Part shown: positions 1 through 11,212 of the stretch, piece after piece
Numbering within the stretch: the stretch's first letter is position 1
Layout: the number at the start of each line of letters is the position of its first letter
Assembly: GCA_030248195.1 (NCBI GenBank)
Contig: JASAND010007007.1
Location: forward strand, 1 to 64,000
Origin: Trissonchulus latispiculum
Lineage: Eukaryota > Nematoda > Enoplea > Enoplida > Ironidae
DNA length: 64,000 nt
Direction of reading: 5' to 3'
Translations under genes and position numbers: made by a program
Notes under the pieces: model-generated
The model's input: the letters and a program-made list of their open reading frames with translations, nothing else
Told to the model about the DNA's origin: nothing
Databases searched by the model: none

Positions 1-479
1 CACAGTAGCAAAAGCAACACTCTAGCAGACATGTCTCTCTTCTTCTTCTTCCTCCCCGGGCGCGTCAATGGTCTTCCCATTATATGCGTGTCTTTACTTC
101 TCCCCCATCAGTCATAGCTAGTATGACTCTCGCTACGTCGTCGCCTGAAAGCTGTCACCACAACGGGAAGCTGGAGCAGACACTATCTTGACCTTTCGGC
201 TTCGGTAGTAAGACATCCATTAACTGCTCATGCGTGTAGCAGCGTGGCACAACGTCTTTCGACGTTCCAAACCTCTAGCGTAGATGGGGTGGGATCAGAA
301 GCAAACCCGTATGTGTGTCCATTTTGAGTACGTGACTCGTTTGCTCCCAACGCCTCCCTCGCTGGAGGTAGGCGGAACACATTGCAAGAAGCTGGTAGAT
401 CCCAAGGAGGATACCTTCCACCAAGAACTCCGCGCCCTACTCTTGAAGATAATTGGGTTAAGGGTTCTTTAGCGTGCGC
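1..479. other. Unassigned GC-rich stretch at window start
   Basis: This stretch is richer in G+C than most of the window. An open frame on the minus strand, about 228-476, encodes a protein-like sequence (it includes VGRGVLGGRYPPWDLPAS) and ends in a stop near 228. No start codon, splice signal or known domain could be tied to it. It may be a fragment of a transposon or of a gene extending past the window edge. The open frame continues upstream into the GC-rich MITE at 480, where the reading is certainly spurious. Confidence 0.25.
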
Positions 480-882
480 TAGAGATAGGCATTCCGGCCC
501 GTCGGCCCAGGCCGGGCCGGCACGCATCCATTTGTTAGCGGGCCGGGCCGGAGCCAACAAAATTTTCTAACTGCGTTTCGGCGCGGGCCAGAAAACGGGC
601 CGGATCGACTATAGAAAATGTTCTAAAATCGCTAAAATTAGCTAAATATCTACTCATTCTGGCTATTTTTACAGCAAAATTTAACATTTTTGTAGCATAA
701 TTTAGCGTATCCATACTTTTGGAAATTTTCTTTTGGCGGGCCGGGCCGGGCCGAATCTTGGAGCAGGCCGGGCCGGGCCCGAAACATTTTGCCAGCGGGC
801 CGTCCCGGGACGGGCCGAGAAAAATCTTGGAGCGGGCCGGGCCGGGCCCTGGCCGAAATAATCCGGCCCGTGGTCATCTCTA
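480..882. mobile_element. GC-rich hAT-like MITE
   Basis: The ends are inverted: TAGAGATAGGCATTCCGGCC on the left and the complement of TAGAGATGACCACGGGCCGG on the right. The TAGAG start fits the hAT terminal consensus. The flanking 8-mers are GCGTGCGC (472-479) and GCGTGTCC (883-890), an imperfect 8-bp duplication. Next to both ends are dense GGGCCGGGCC repeats around an AT-rich core (about 600-720) that resembles the surrounding genome. It has no coding capacity; the alanine/proline/arginine-rich frames across it are composition artefacts. Confidence 0.6.
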
Positions 883-1527
883 GCGTGTCCCCCCCCCAAG
901 AGGGAACACACCGAGGCCCACCAATTTAACGCCTCATCCGACCGGCGGAGCAGTATTCGGCTACACGGCCATCTAGCGGGCATGTCGCATAGTAAATTCT
1001 TCGCAATCGCTGGAAAAAACATGATCGTGTTTTCGCAAAGCCTACATTCTTTTATGATTGCAGCCTACAGGATGGCAGTTGTAAGATAATCATGGCTCGG
1101 ATAATTGGCCTCTATGAGTCCTTCAAATGGACATCCTTGGTTTAAATTTTCATACCTTAAGAAATCATGGATCATTTAATTTTTCAACAAATGACAACGC
1201 CAAAATAAGGGAAATGGTTATAATCTCACAACAGGAAAAAGCTAAAATTACATGCTTTCAAAAGCAAAATGTGGAGCTCACAGAGACCTTTCGAATGACT
1301 ATGCATAGTCAAAACAGCATATCTGGGGCCAATTTCATAAAAGTCTTGCAACTTGAACTTGCACTTGAGCTTGCACTTGCACTTGAACTGCAAGTTCAAG
1401 TTGTCAGTGCTAAATAAAACTTTTCCTCCTACTTGCGGAAATTAGCTAAGCAAGTTGCAAGACTTGACAACTTGTAAACGCAAAGTGCAAGTTGGCAATT
1501 AGATGATCTTTAAAAAAAAGGGACTGT
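883..1527. other. Unassigned; short CTTGCACTTG repeats
   Basis: No gene is recognised here. From about 1347 to 1490 there are tandem and inverted copies of a CTTGCA/ACTTGAA motif, able to form a hairpin around 1385-1400. A poly-C run lies at 890-898, next to the MITE end. Confidence 0.3.
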
Positions 1528-2669
1528 ATGTGGGCCACCCGGCAAAGTGGGCCGCAAAAACAGATTTTTTGGTCTATTTTTGCTTCTGTTGGAAGATAGA
1601 GCCTTATTTTGTATCACCTGATAGCTCGAGACAGCCTCCAATAGGCCACGTGATTAAAATGACCAATAAGATTAAATGTCGTTAGATTTAAGCGCTCGAA
1701 GTCATTCAACTCTCAAAACTGGTGTGTGAAAACGATTTCATCTTGATGAAAACTTGTAAGTTTTTTGTTCTAAAAATTAGCTGACCTTGAAAAACTAAGG
1801 CAAAATTTATATCGGTGAGTAGTTTGGGACATTTTCTGTAAGCTCATCTAAACATTATTAGAGGATTTTAATTCGCGGGCATAGAATTTCGTCATTTTCG
1901 AAGACATACATATTTTTGCTGAATTTCTTGCAAAGTGGGTCAGATGCCTTCCAAAGTGAACCAGTCCCTGCAAAGTGGGCCGAATGGTAAACAGTGGTAC
2001 AAATTACGTATATATTCTTAATAAAACTACTATATTATGACAAGAATTACAAATTCACTTGGCAGTTTGAGTGTTAAAGCATCAGTTGTTTGTTAATCTT
2101 GGATTCGTCATCGAAACTAGATAAGTTTTAAAAGTCGTAGCCGAATTTTTTGACTGGAAATTGTGATAAATTATTAAATTAAAGATAAATTATGATTATT
2201 GGTATGTATGCTATCATTTTTCTAGTATGAGTACAAGTAATTTCTTAATTTTTCTTATTATAGAGTTCCTACTTGCAGTCTGTGCTGGTCGTTAGCTGAA
2301 TCAGCTGTATTGTACCATCAACACGTAAGCTGCAGTCTGTTTGTGAAACATTGCTTCAATTTTCATGCAATAGTTTTATATTTAGCTAGTCTTTCGTAGT
2401 TCTAACAAGCAAAAAGCATTTTTTGTGTAAGCTGCGATTGTTAATGGTCAGGTTGTGAACATCTGTAACCATGCTTGATATGTTGTTTTGCCGGTAAGAG
2501 GTTACAATTTTGTCAAGAAGTCGTAAAACACAAAGAAAATTGAATACGGAGCGCCAAAATTAGTCATTCTAGCTTTGGTTTTTACATCAATTTTGCATCA
2601 TCTCTAGATTAAGGCTAAAAGTAGGTGCTGCTTCTGTGGTATCTACCCTGGAAACCATCCACCTCCCAC

Positions 2670-3129
2670 TAGAGTTGTTCCCAGGTCGTGTGGCGTGTAG
2701 CGGGCCTCGGGCCCGGACCGGGTCGGCCCGGTTTATTCCCGGGCCCGGAAAAGTTTGTGTTGAGCCCGGCCCGGCTTTGGCTGAAAGCCCGGCCCGCTAC
2801 CGGGCCCGGCTTTAGAGGCCGGGCCAACCGGGCTTCCGGGTCTGCCGGGCTCAGTTAGCGAGACTGGGACTTGCGGCGGCCCGTACTTTGAGCCGGACAT
2901 AGTAGCGGTCCCGGACTTCGGAGTCCGGGCCTATCAGCGGGCCCGGGGTTTTAAAGCCGGGCCAAGGAGAAGGCCCGGGCTTTGGGCCGGGCCGTGTAGC
3001 GGGCACCGGGCCTTCATTGGGCTCCGGGCCTAGTAGCGGGACCTGGGCTCCGGGCCGGGCCCGGTCGATAATGTAGGCCCGGGACCGGGACCAGGCCCGG
3101 CCCGGTCAATTCTTATGGGAACAACCCTA
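2670..3129. mobile_element. GC-rich hAT-like MITE with CCCGGCCCGG repeats
   Basis: The terminal inverted repeats are TAGAGTTGTTCCCA on the left and TAGGGTTGTTCCCA read inward from the right. The TAGNG start is typical of hAT. The flanks CCTCCCAC and CCCCCACA are similar C-rich 8-mers, perhaps a slipped 8-bp duplication. The interior is almost wholly GGGCCCGG-type repeats and is one of the highest-GC stretches in the window. It has no coding capacity. Confidence 0.6.
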
Positions 3130-3482
3130 CCCCCACATTATCCCATTAAGAGTGATGTCGCTACACTGAGCCATGGTATTCTTCGCTTTTGCTTATTTCG
3201 TTTCAGCAGAACCTAGAACGCTGGATCTTATCGGTTCTTACCAAAGCGAAACCTTTCAAGCCTTGCAATCCGTACCCGTGGCGAGGGTACTGGAATTTGG
3301 ACCGGGCTCTATCCAAATTCCAAAATTCATCGACGTCGTTTCTCTACGTGAACTCTCGTCATCCCTCAGTCCTGCCGCTTTGGATACCAGTATCCGTAGA
3401 CCCAATCCAATTAATATCCGATTAAATACGTCAACCTCTCAGCAAATGCGAAATCCAATTCCGGTGACCTCAAAACCACGGA

Positions 3483-3668
3483 GGAAGAAAGAAAAACTGC
3501 TGGATTGGCCCAGTTGGCAGGATGGCCTACGGCGATGCTGCAGGCGATGATTGGCTGCAGTGCAATGAGTGCAGCACATGGCAGCATGAAAATTGCGATG
3601 GAATTGTAACTGAAAGAAGCTCTTTTTTGTCGTGCTTGTTTTGTTCCAATAGTATGAACCAAAATTAA
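3483..3668 (+). pseudogene. Transposase C-terminal remnant with PHD-like finger
   Basis: The frame from about 3483 to the TAA at 3666-3668 reads through a WLQCNECSTWQHENC stretch and then FLSCLFC. The CxxC-Hxx(x)C-CxxC spacing around a tryptophan is that of a PHD-type zinc finger, as found at the C-terminus of many pogo/Tigger-like transposases of invertebrates. Upstream (3173-3480) the reading continues only in other frames, so the catalytic part is lost or frameshifted. No DDE triad was found. The remnant lies inside the element at 1528-3970, on its right side. Confidence 0.45.
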
Positions 3669-4190
3669 ACTTGGGAGTATGTTGTCATGACTCATATTTG
3701 ATCTTTATTTGAGTGCTAGTATGTAGTTAATTTTTTACTTTTGTAGTTTTGTTGGAAAAAGGAAAGTTTTGTAGTTTATTGTAAATGTCAGGCCCAAAGT
3801 TGCTTGTCATGTTAAAAGTCTGTTTGGATGGTTCAATAAATGTCAAATGTGTTTTATTAGCAGTATTAGACGTTTTTGTGGGTGAAACAGTAATTAGGCC
3901 CACATTAAAGGACCCCTGGCCCACTTTGTAAACCCACTGATTCACTTTGTAAGACAGCTTGCAAAGTGAATCACAATCAAGTTTAATTAGTAATTTAATT
4001 GATAATAAATAATTGGTTAACTATTTTGCTTTGAAACTTAGGGAACTAAGAGAAAACATTCTTACAATGAATCCCAGAAAATTTCATCGCTATAAATCCT
4101 AGCAGTAAGGATTTAGAATATTTCCAAATAAAAGTTGTACTTTTCACAAAAAAAGGTGACCCATATTCAGTCCCTTTACTATATCCTTTT

Positions 4191-6250
4191 GTGCAGTGCT
4201 TTTGTGGTGATGTTTTTGAAACGCTATAGCTTTCGCAATTTTGGGAGTTGCAAAGAGCTTTATACATCGTTTTAAAGCTTATTATCTGTACATTCACATG
4301 AGCTTACAGAACTGGCAAAATTAGCAAAAAAATAGCAGAAATTTTCTGACAAGCTGACATCTAACAGGATAAATATAGACCAAAAGTTTTTGAACATCGA
4401 TTTCTCAAAACTGAAGAATCGGCCAAAAGTTCTTTTTGTGCCACGATATGAAGGACGTGTTGGCCGAGGGACGTTTTTTTTTGGATTTGGCTCAGCAGGT
4501 CTTAAAGGTCGAGAAAATCGGCCAAATGCACAGTAACACGAAATTTCGCAACTTCGCATTGAGTTTTCTTGCTACTCAATATGTTTTAGCCCAAACCAAG
4601 AAAAACGTCCCTCCGCAGAAGTGCGAATTTTGATTCTGCCGAAAACCTCCAGAATCTGTCGAGTAGTTTTTGAGAAATCGATTTTCGAAACAAAATAATC
4701 GCAGTTTTGCCAAAATGGTTTTTCGGCCAAATCTCTAGCTGAAATCAATAAAGTCCGGCTAATAGGCATTCTTAAAATGTGCATTTGAACGATGTATCGA
4801 TTGAGTATAACCAAGAGTACATAATAACTAAGAGTGTGACAAGCGTCACACTCTTAGTTATTAGGCTGCAGACATCATCTGCACAATAACGGCCTACCCC
4901 CCCCACAACTGAGTACCTGGTGACCCCCCCCCACAACTGAGTACCAGGTACACAATTGTGTACCAGCACTCGCTTGTATGTTTACATGTTGAAGCTCAAA
5001 AGTGGCCAGCTGCTGATAGAATGTTTTTGGCTTCAACATGTAAACATACAAGCGAGTGCTGGTACACAATTGTGTACCTGGTACTCAGTTGTGGGGGGTC
5101 ACCATGTACTCAGTTGGGGGGGGGGGTAGGCCGTTATTGTGCAGATGATGCCTGCAGCCTAATAACTAAGAGTGTGACGCTTGTCACACTCTTAGTTATT
5201 ATGTACTCTTGGTTATACTCAATCGATACATCGTTCAAATGCACATTTTAAGAATGCCTATTAGCCGGACTTTATTGATTTCAGCTAGAGATTTGGCCGA
5301 AAAACCATTGTGGCAAAACTGCGATTATTTTGTTTCGAACATCGATTTCTCAAAAACTACTCGACGGATTCCGGAGATTTTTGGCAGAATCGATATTCGC
5401 ACTTCTGTGGAGGGCCGTTTTTCTTGGTTTGGGCTAAAACATATTAAGTAGCAAGAAAACTCAATGCGAAGTTACGAAATTCCGCGTTACTGTGCATTTG
5501 GCCGATTTTCTCGAACATTAAGACCTGCTGAGCCAAATCCAAAAAAAACGTCCCTCGGCCCATATGTCCTTCATATTGTGGCACAAAAAGAACTTTTGGC
5601 TGATTCTTCAGTTTTGAGAAATCGATGTTCAAAGACTTTTTGTCTATATTCATCCTGTTAGATGTCAGCTTGTCAGAAAATTTCTGCTAGTTTTTTTGCT
5701 ATAAACATACAAGCGAGTGCTGGTACACAATTGTGTACCTGGTACTCAGTTGTGGGGGGGTCACCAGGTACTCAGTTATGGGGGGGTAGGCCGTTATTGT
5801 GCAGATGATGTCTGCAGCCTAATAACTAAGAGTGTGACGCTTGTCACACTCTTAGTTATTATGTACTCTTGGTATAACTAAGCCAATTTTGTCCTTAACA
5901 TGTGACAGTAATTTTGAAAAAACTGATTTCCTCGAAAATGGCCATTTTTAACCCTAAAAACAGTTTTTTGCTTATACTGACTTAACCACTGGAGATTGCT
6001 CAAAGGTTGTAAGAGCAAAAATGTTCATTTTCGAGTCCTCTTTCCAGCCATACCAACCAATCCCGTGTCTTGTCTACCTACTGGGAGCTTAAAGCCAAAA
6101 ACCAAAACTTTCTTATCTTTTGGCCCAAGAATACGGGACTGGTCCTAAAATGTTAAAGAGCACGGAAATAGGTTATTTCGCAAGTTTTAGCCCTTTGCGT
6201 AAAGGATTAAAGCCGTAGGAGTCAAAAATACCCGAAAGGAAACCAGCACC
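4191..6250 (-). mobile_element. TTAA-flanked element, family A (inverted, interrupted)
   Basis: This is a reverse-complement copy of the element at 7454-8463. Its right end, at 6250, abuts a TTAA (6251-6254). The left terminus is eroded: homology stops near 4191, where the other copy still has about a dozen more bases and its TTAA. Removing the insertion at 4812-5871 leaves about 1 kb, the same as the intact copy. It carries no protein-coding gene; the open frames over it only mirror the second copy. The TTAA target suggests a piggyBac-like or other TTAA-targeting superfamily, but no transposase is present to decide. Confidence 0.65.
4812..5871. mobile_element. Palindromic MITE insertion with rearranged structure
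   Basis: The insertion starts with CAAGAGTACATAATA and ends with its complement. It is flanked by identical 7-mers GTATAAC at 4805-4811 and 5872-5878. The intact family A copy has GTACAAC once at the matching point (around 7828), so it is the empty site. Inside are three parts: a complete palindromic unit (4812-5211), an inverted copy of the left flank (5212-5703, complementary to about 4318-4811), and the right half of a second unit (5704-5871). The units carry GTGTGACAAGCGTCACAC-type hairpins, runs of G/C and no coding sequence. Confidence 0.8.
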
Positions 6251-6254
6251 TTAA

Positions 6255-7236
6255 GGTGGTGATTCCTTTTGGGCACATATTGTTGATTGACGGCGTAAAC
6301 CAGGATGAAATTCAACGAAACTTTCCAAAATAAGTTGTTTTAGCGTTCTAACACCCTCTGCGCAATCGCGTTTCAAAAATTCAACATTTGCGTTCAGGGC
6401 TGTTTTTGCCAATTTCTGAAAGTTTGGCAGCAGCTGCATGGCTGTGACTGTATCTATTCGAAAGAACTTGTTAAACTCTACAATTTTGCTTTTGGAAGCA
6501 ACTTTCTAGCTTTTCCCTATCGTGAGATATAGCCAATTTTCTTATTTTGGCGTCAAAAACTTGTCCTTTCTGCAGAAATCAAATAATCCACTACTTCTTG
6601 AGCTACGAAAGCCGTAAAATTTAACTAAGGGTGTCGATTTAAAGGTCTCACAGAGGCCAATTATCGGAGGCATGACCATCGCACAATTGCTATCCCTTAG
6701 GCTGCTATCACAAAAAATGTAGTTTTTGCAAAAACACGACAAAATTTTTTCCAGCGATTGTGCAGAATTTAGTATGCAATCTAGAGAGTTGCCACTTAGC
6801 AGATGTGTTCTACACAAAAATACCCCGGGACCCTTTTTTAGTTGCCCCGATAGCTGCTTTCTAACTGAAGTAGTGGCTTGCCAAAGTAGTGAAAAGTAGG
6901 CAAAATCCAGGTTGCGCAGCCATTTTAGTTTATTTCTCCATAACGAAGAGCGATATCACAATAACTAAAAAAGGGTCCCCAGCTATTTGATAGAGGTATC
7001 GAATGCTCTAACCGATGTCCTGCGAAAAAATTTACTTCAGCCTGCAAAAAATCTGAAAAATTATACTTCTTCTAAAATACAGGAAAAACATTTTAGAAAG
7101 CCAAACTTAGATTCATTGTACTCATTAAAAAGAGAAAATGTTAAGCTACATTTTGATCTAAAGATGACTTCTTAACTCCAAATAATGGATGAATAATAGT
7201 GGTTCAAAGTTGATGTCTCCAAAAGGAATCACCACC
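6255..7236 (+). mobile_element. TTAA-flanked element, family B copy 1
   Basis: The terminal inverted repeat GGTGGTGATTCCTTTTGG is present at both ends, and TTAA lies directly outside (6251-6254 and 7237-7240). A diverged second copy lies at 8504-9486. It is about 980 bp long with no intact transposase; short frames over it (e.g. 6542-6817 minus) match nothing recognisable. It shares its left TTAA with the right end of the family A copy, so one element inserted at the edge of the other. Confidence 0.65.
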
Positions 7237-7240
7237 TTAA

Positions 7241-7449
7241 GTGAATGTTCAGCACCACTAAAAAGCAATCATCGATTTTGCTTTTTCATTTTCTATAATT
7301 ATTATTGACACTTTTTATGGTGTGAATGGTTTACGTCTTTAGTTTTTCTTGGAAAAACAAGAAATTCAGCATCCGTTGACCAATTTTGATGAAATTTAAT
7401 TTTCGAAAACAGTTTTTAAATTTAGCCTCCACAATTTTTCTGAATTCAC
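7241..7449. other. AT-rich spacer between TTAA elements
   Basis: About 200 bp without a gene, lying between two TTAA sites. It is probably pre-insertion DNA or part of an older element. Confidence 0.3.
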
Positions 7450-7453
7450 TTAA

Positions 7454-8463
7454 GGTGCTGGTTTCCTTTCGGGTATTTTTGTCTCCTACGGCATTAATCC
7501 TTTAAGCAAAGGGCTAAAACTTACGAAATAACCTATTTCCGTGCTCTTTAACATTTTAGGACCAGTGCCGTATTCTTAGGCCAAAAGATAAGAAAGTTTT
7601 GGTTTTTGGCCTTAAGCTCCCAGTAGGTAGACAAGACAGGGGATTGGTTGGTATGGCTGGAAAGAGGACTCGAAAATGAACATTTTTGCTCTTACAACCG
7701 TTGAGCTATTTCCAGTGGTTAAGTCAGTATAAGCAAAAAACTGTTTTTAGGGTCAAAAAATGGCCATTTTCGAGGAAATCAGTTTTTTCAAAATTACTGC
7801 CACATGTTAACGACAAAATTGGCTTAGTTGTACTCAATCGATACATCGTCCAAATGCACATTTTATGAATGCCTATTAGCCGGACTTTATTGCTTTCAGC
7901 TAGAGATTTGGCCGAAAAACCATTGTGGCAAAACTGCGATTATTTTGTTTCGAACATCGATTTCTCAAAAACTACTCGACGGATTCCGGAGATTTTTGGC
8001 AGAATCGATATTCGCACTTCTGTGGAGGGCCGTTTTTCTTGGTTTGGGCTAAAACATATTAAGTAGCAAGAAAACTCAATGCGAAGTTACGAAATTTCGC
8101 GTTACTGTGCATTTGGCCGATTTTCTCGAACATTAAGACCTGCTGAGCCAAATCCAAAAAAAAGTCCCTCGGCCCATATGTCCTTCATATTGTGGCACAA
8201 AAAGAACTTTTGGCTGATTCTTCAGTTTTGAGAAATCGATGTTCAAAGACTTTTTGTCTATATTCATCCTGTTAGATGTCAGCTTGTCAGAAAATTTCTG
8301 CTAGTTTTTTTGCTAATTTTGCCAGTTCTGTAAGCTCATGCGAATGTACAGATAGTAAGCTTTAAAACGATGTATAAAGCTCTTTGCAACTACCAAAATT
8401 ACGAAAGTTATAGCGTTTCAAAAAAATCACCACAAAAGCACTGCACAAAAGGATACCACCACC
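7454..8463 (+). mobile_element. TTAA-flanked element, family A (intact copy)
   Basis: The left end GGTGCTGGTTTCCTTT and the inverted right end GGTGGTGGTATCCTTTTG are preceded and followed by TTAA (7450-7453 and 8464-8467). The body matches the copy at 4191-6250 in reverse complement. It lacks the 7-bp-TSD insertion, which gives the empty site for that event. It has no coding gene of its own and is likely mobilised in trans. Confidence 0.65.
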
Positions 8464-8503
8464 TTAAGAGAACACGTTCACTTAAGAGAACATGTTCTCT
8501 TAA

Positions 8504-9486
8504 GGAGGTGATTCCTTTTGGGCACATATTGTTATTTGGCGGCGTAAATCAAGATGAAATTTGATGAAACTTTCCGAAATAAGTTCTTTTAGCGTTCTAA
8601 CACCCTCCGCGCAATCCCGATTCAAAAATTCGAGATTTCCGGTCAGAGTGGTTTTTCCCAATTTGTGAACGTATGGCACCTGCTATACAGTTATGACTAT
8701 ATTCATTCGAAAGATCTCATTGAGCTTCATATTTTTGCTTTTTAAAGCAAGTTTCTAGCTTTTCTCTACTGTGAGATATAGCCGATTTTTTTGTTTTGGC
8801 GTTGAAAACTTGTCATTTTTGCAGAAATCAAATAATCCAACATTTCTTGAACTACGCAAGCCGTAAAATCAAACTAAGGGCGTCGATCTGATGGTCTCAG
8901 AGGGACAAATTATCCGACGCATGATCGTCTTCCAACTGCTATCCTGTAGGCTGCTATCGTAAAAAATGTAGTTTTTGCAAAAACACGACCAATTTTTTTC
9001 CAAAAGATTGTGGAGCATTCACCATACAAGCTGGAGGGCTGCTACTGAACAAATGTGTTCTGCAAAAATATACCCAGGGACGATTTTTTAGTTGCCCCGA
9101 TTGCTGCTTTCTAGCTAAAGTAATCGCGTGACAAATTTGGAAAAAGTAGGCACAATCCAGGCTACGCACACATTGCAGCTTATTTCTCTATAACGAAGAG
9201 CGATTTCACAATAAATAAAATATCGACCCCAGCTATTTGATGGAGGTATCGAATGATATAACCGATGTCTCGCGAAAAAATTTACTTGAGTTTGCAAAAA
9301 TTCTGGAAAATTATATTTCTTCTAAAATGTGCTAAAAATATTTTAGAAAATCAACATTAGTTTCGAGGCATACATTAAAAAGAGAAAATGTCAAGCTACA
9401 TTTTGATATAAAAATGGCTTCTTAACTCCAAGTAATGAATGAGTAATTATGGTGCAAACTTTATGTGACCAAAGGGAATCACCACT
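8504..9486 (+). mobile_element. TTAA-flanked element, family B copy 2
   Basis: The ends GGAGGTGATTCCTTTTGG and its inverse (GGAATCACCACTTTAA on the plus strand at 9473-9490) are bordered by TTAA at 8500-8503 and 9487-9490. The internal sequence is clearly homologous to 6255-7236 but diverged by many substitutions. The 36 bp before it (8468-8499) contain a GAGAACATGTTCTC palindrome, probably the leftover of another TTAA insertion. Confidence 0.6.
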
Positions 9487-9490
9487 TTAA

Positions 9491-10742
9491 GGGGGGGGTC
9501 CATCGTGAAAAATTTTTAGACCACGGATTTTGCTCATTTTCACACATAATCTAGCCATATATGTCGTACATTTGAAGTTTAAATTTTGAGTTGTTTCGTT
9601 CAGTTCTCCGTAAGTTATGAGCTATTCATTGAGTACAATTTTAATATCAGCGAAAATGAGGGTGCTGCAGACAACTGAAGCAAGTTTGCGCAAATCAAAT
9701 GCATATATTTAGCTTATTTTGTTATGCACATTTAAAACAATTAATAAAAACATTTTCGAACAGATTCAAGCCAGATAAGCATGATCAGAAGCTTCCTTAA
9801 ATGATTTTCCGATGAAACAAGGCCCTTGTTCCACCCGATGTAATGAAATATTTAAGAGCGCTTAACTTAAAATAGATGCATTTCCGAGCCATAGTTCTAT
9901 GAGAAGAATTCATCCCTGCACTGAGAGCTTTCGATTGATATATAATATGCCATATTTTGAAAATTTTGAAAAATCGCTGTTTTGTGAATTTCGGGGTCTG
10001 AGGTTCCCCATTGGCGCACTCAGAACTACTGGACACAGTTGTCGGCATAATTCATGCAACAAATTGATTCTAAGGAATGAATAAATATGCTGAAATGCAA
10101 AAAATGCAATTTCGCAAAATAGCTTGGTCGTAAAATGCCTATCTTTCGAAAAAACAGCAATTTTCGCAATTTCGCAGAAAAAACTAATTTCTGCGCCAAA
10201 AAAATCACGACACTGGCAAAAGATTCGAAGTAACATTGGGTATCGTTCGAAAGCTTTATACATATACTGTGTCACTGTGGACTTAGAATTTTTAGTTAGG
10301 ACTTCTATTTTTCATAATATGCAGTCAAACTTAGTGACCCCCATTTTTGGTCACCAAAAACGACAGATTTTAGCGATTTTCGGCAGTTCGCTAATTTCAA
10401 AAATTCATTAAAATTTTTTGAAGGCCTAATTCAAAATTCTAATTCCACAGTGACACAGTATCTGTTTAGAGGTTTAAATCGATACCAAATGTTACCCGGT
10501 ATCTTAAACCGGTTTCGAGATTTTTTTGGCGCAGAATTATAATCGACACTTTTTCGATTTCCTATGTTTAACACATGCATACCTCTACTTTGAGGTGAAT
10601 TTTCTCAACAACCGTAAGAGATCCAACTTAAATTTTATAAACTCGTTAAAATATCCCACTTGGACAATAAAATTTGTGAAAATGAGCAAAATCGGAGATG
10701 GTCGAAAAAATGACCCTAAAGTGGACCCCCCCCCTTGTTCCC
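9491..10742 (+). mobile_element. TTAA-flanked element, family C with poly-G ends
   Basis: The element starts with a run of G followed by TCCATCGTGAAAAATTTTTA and ends with a related inverted terminus. Both ends share GATTTTGCTCATTTTCAC and a GGACCCCCCC/GGGGGGGTCC block. TTAA is present at 9487-9490 and 10743-10746. Internal pieces recur as imperfect inverted copies (a CACTGTGGACTTAGAATTTT block near 10270 and its inverse near 10430). No transposase frame is recognisable. Confidence 0.5.
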
Positions 10743-10746
10743 TTAA

Positions 10747-11212
10747 GCGCGAGAATACGGTAGATACAGAAAGCACAAATTTAAAGTGTCACGCGCTAAT
10801 TTAATGCTACATCTAGGAAAAGGAAAAATAAAGGTATATATATATATGTACGTAACCTAACTTGTTGCTATAATATGGAATGGGGCAAAAACTTCAGTTC
10901 CATATATATGCATACAATTTCTTTGACAACAAATGTGCACATGCATCGAAAAATTTTTCTGAGCGTTTCTCTGCAAACATTTGCTATAAATATAATGTTT
11001 TATTTGATCAATATATGAACGTAAATGCCAACCAAATATTGAGATTGAATAATTATCTTACACTGAAAAAAAGAAATATTTTTAAATTCGAAATTTCAAA
11101 GTTTTTGGAAGTAAATATGTTCCGTTGACGATATATATATTTTGAAATTATGAAATTTCATAATTTCTTTGCCCCTAAACTAAGAGAAAGGTCTGTCTGG
11201 CTCCAACTCGGT
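10747..11212. other. AT-rich unassigned stretch
   Basis: No gene is seen. There is a TATATATATATGTA run near 10835, and short self-complementary AAATTTC/GAAATTT stretches at 11085-11168. Confidence 0.3.

Larger units (their letters stand above)
1528..3970 (+). mobile_element. Decayed pogo/Tc1-like DNA transposon
   Basis: The motif CAAAGTGGGCC and its variants recur at the left (about 1542, 1930 and 1970) and inverted at the right (about 3915-3965), as subterminal binding-site repeats do. The left end reads GTGGGCCACCCGGCAAAGTG and the right end is a diverged inverse of it. Between them, near the right, is a coding remnant with a PHD-like zinc-binding tail (see 3483-3668). The body is interrupted by the GC-rich MITE at 2670-3129. 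The exact ends and target duplication are not clear. Assignment to pogo rests on the PHD-type tail often seen after DDE domains in such transposases, and is inference. Confidence 0.45.

Noticed and set aside
4772..5661. Several repeated open frames (MVILNRYIVQMHIL... and relatives)
   Set aside because: They arise from inverted and direct copies of noncoding MITE sequence; the same peptide appears wherever the repeat does.
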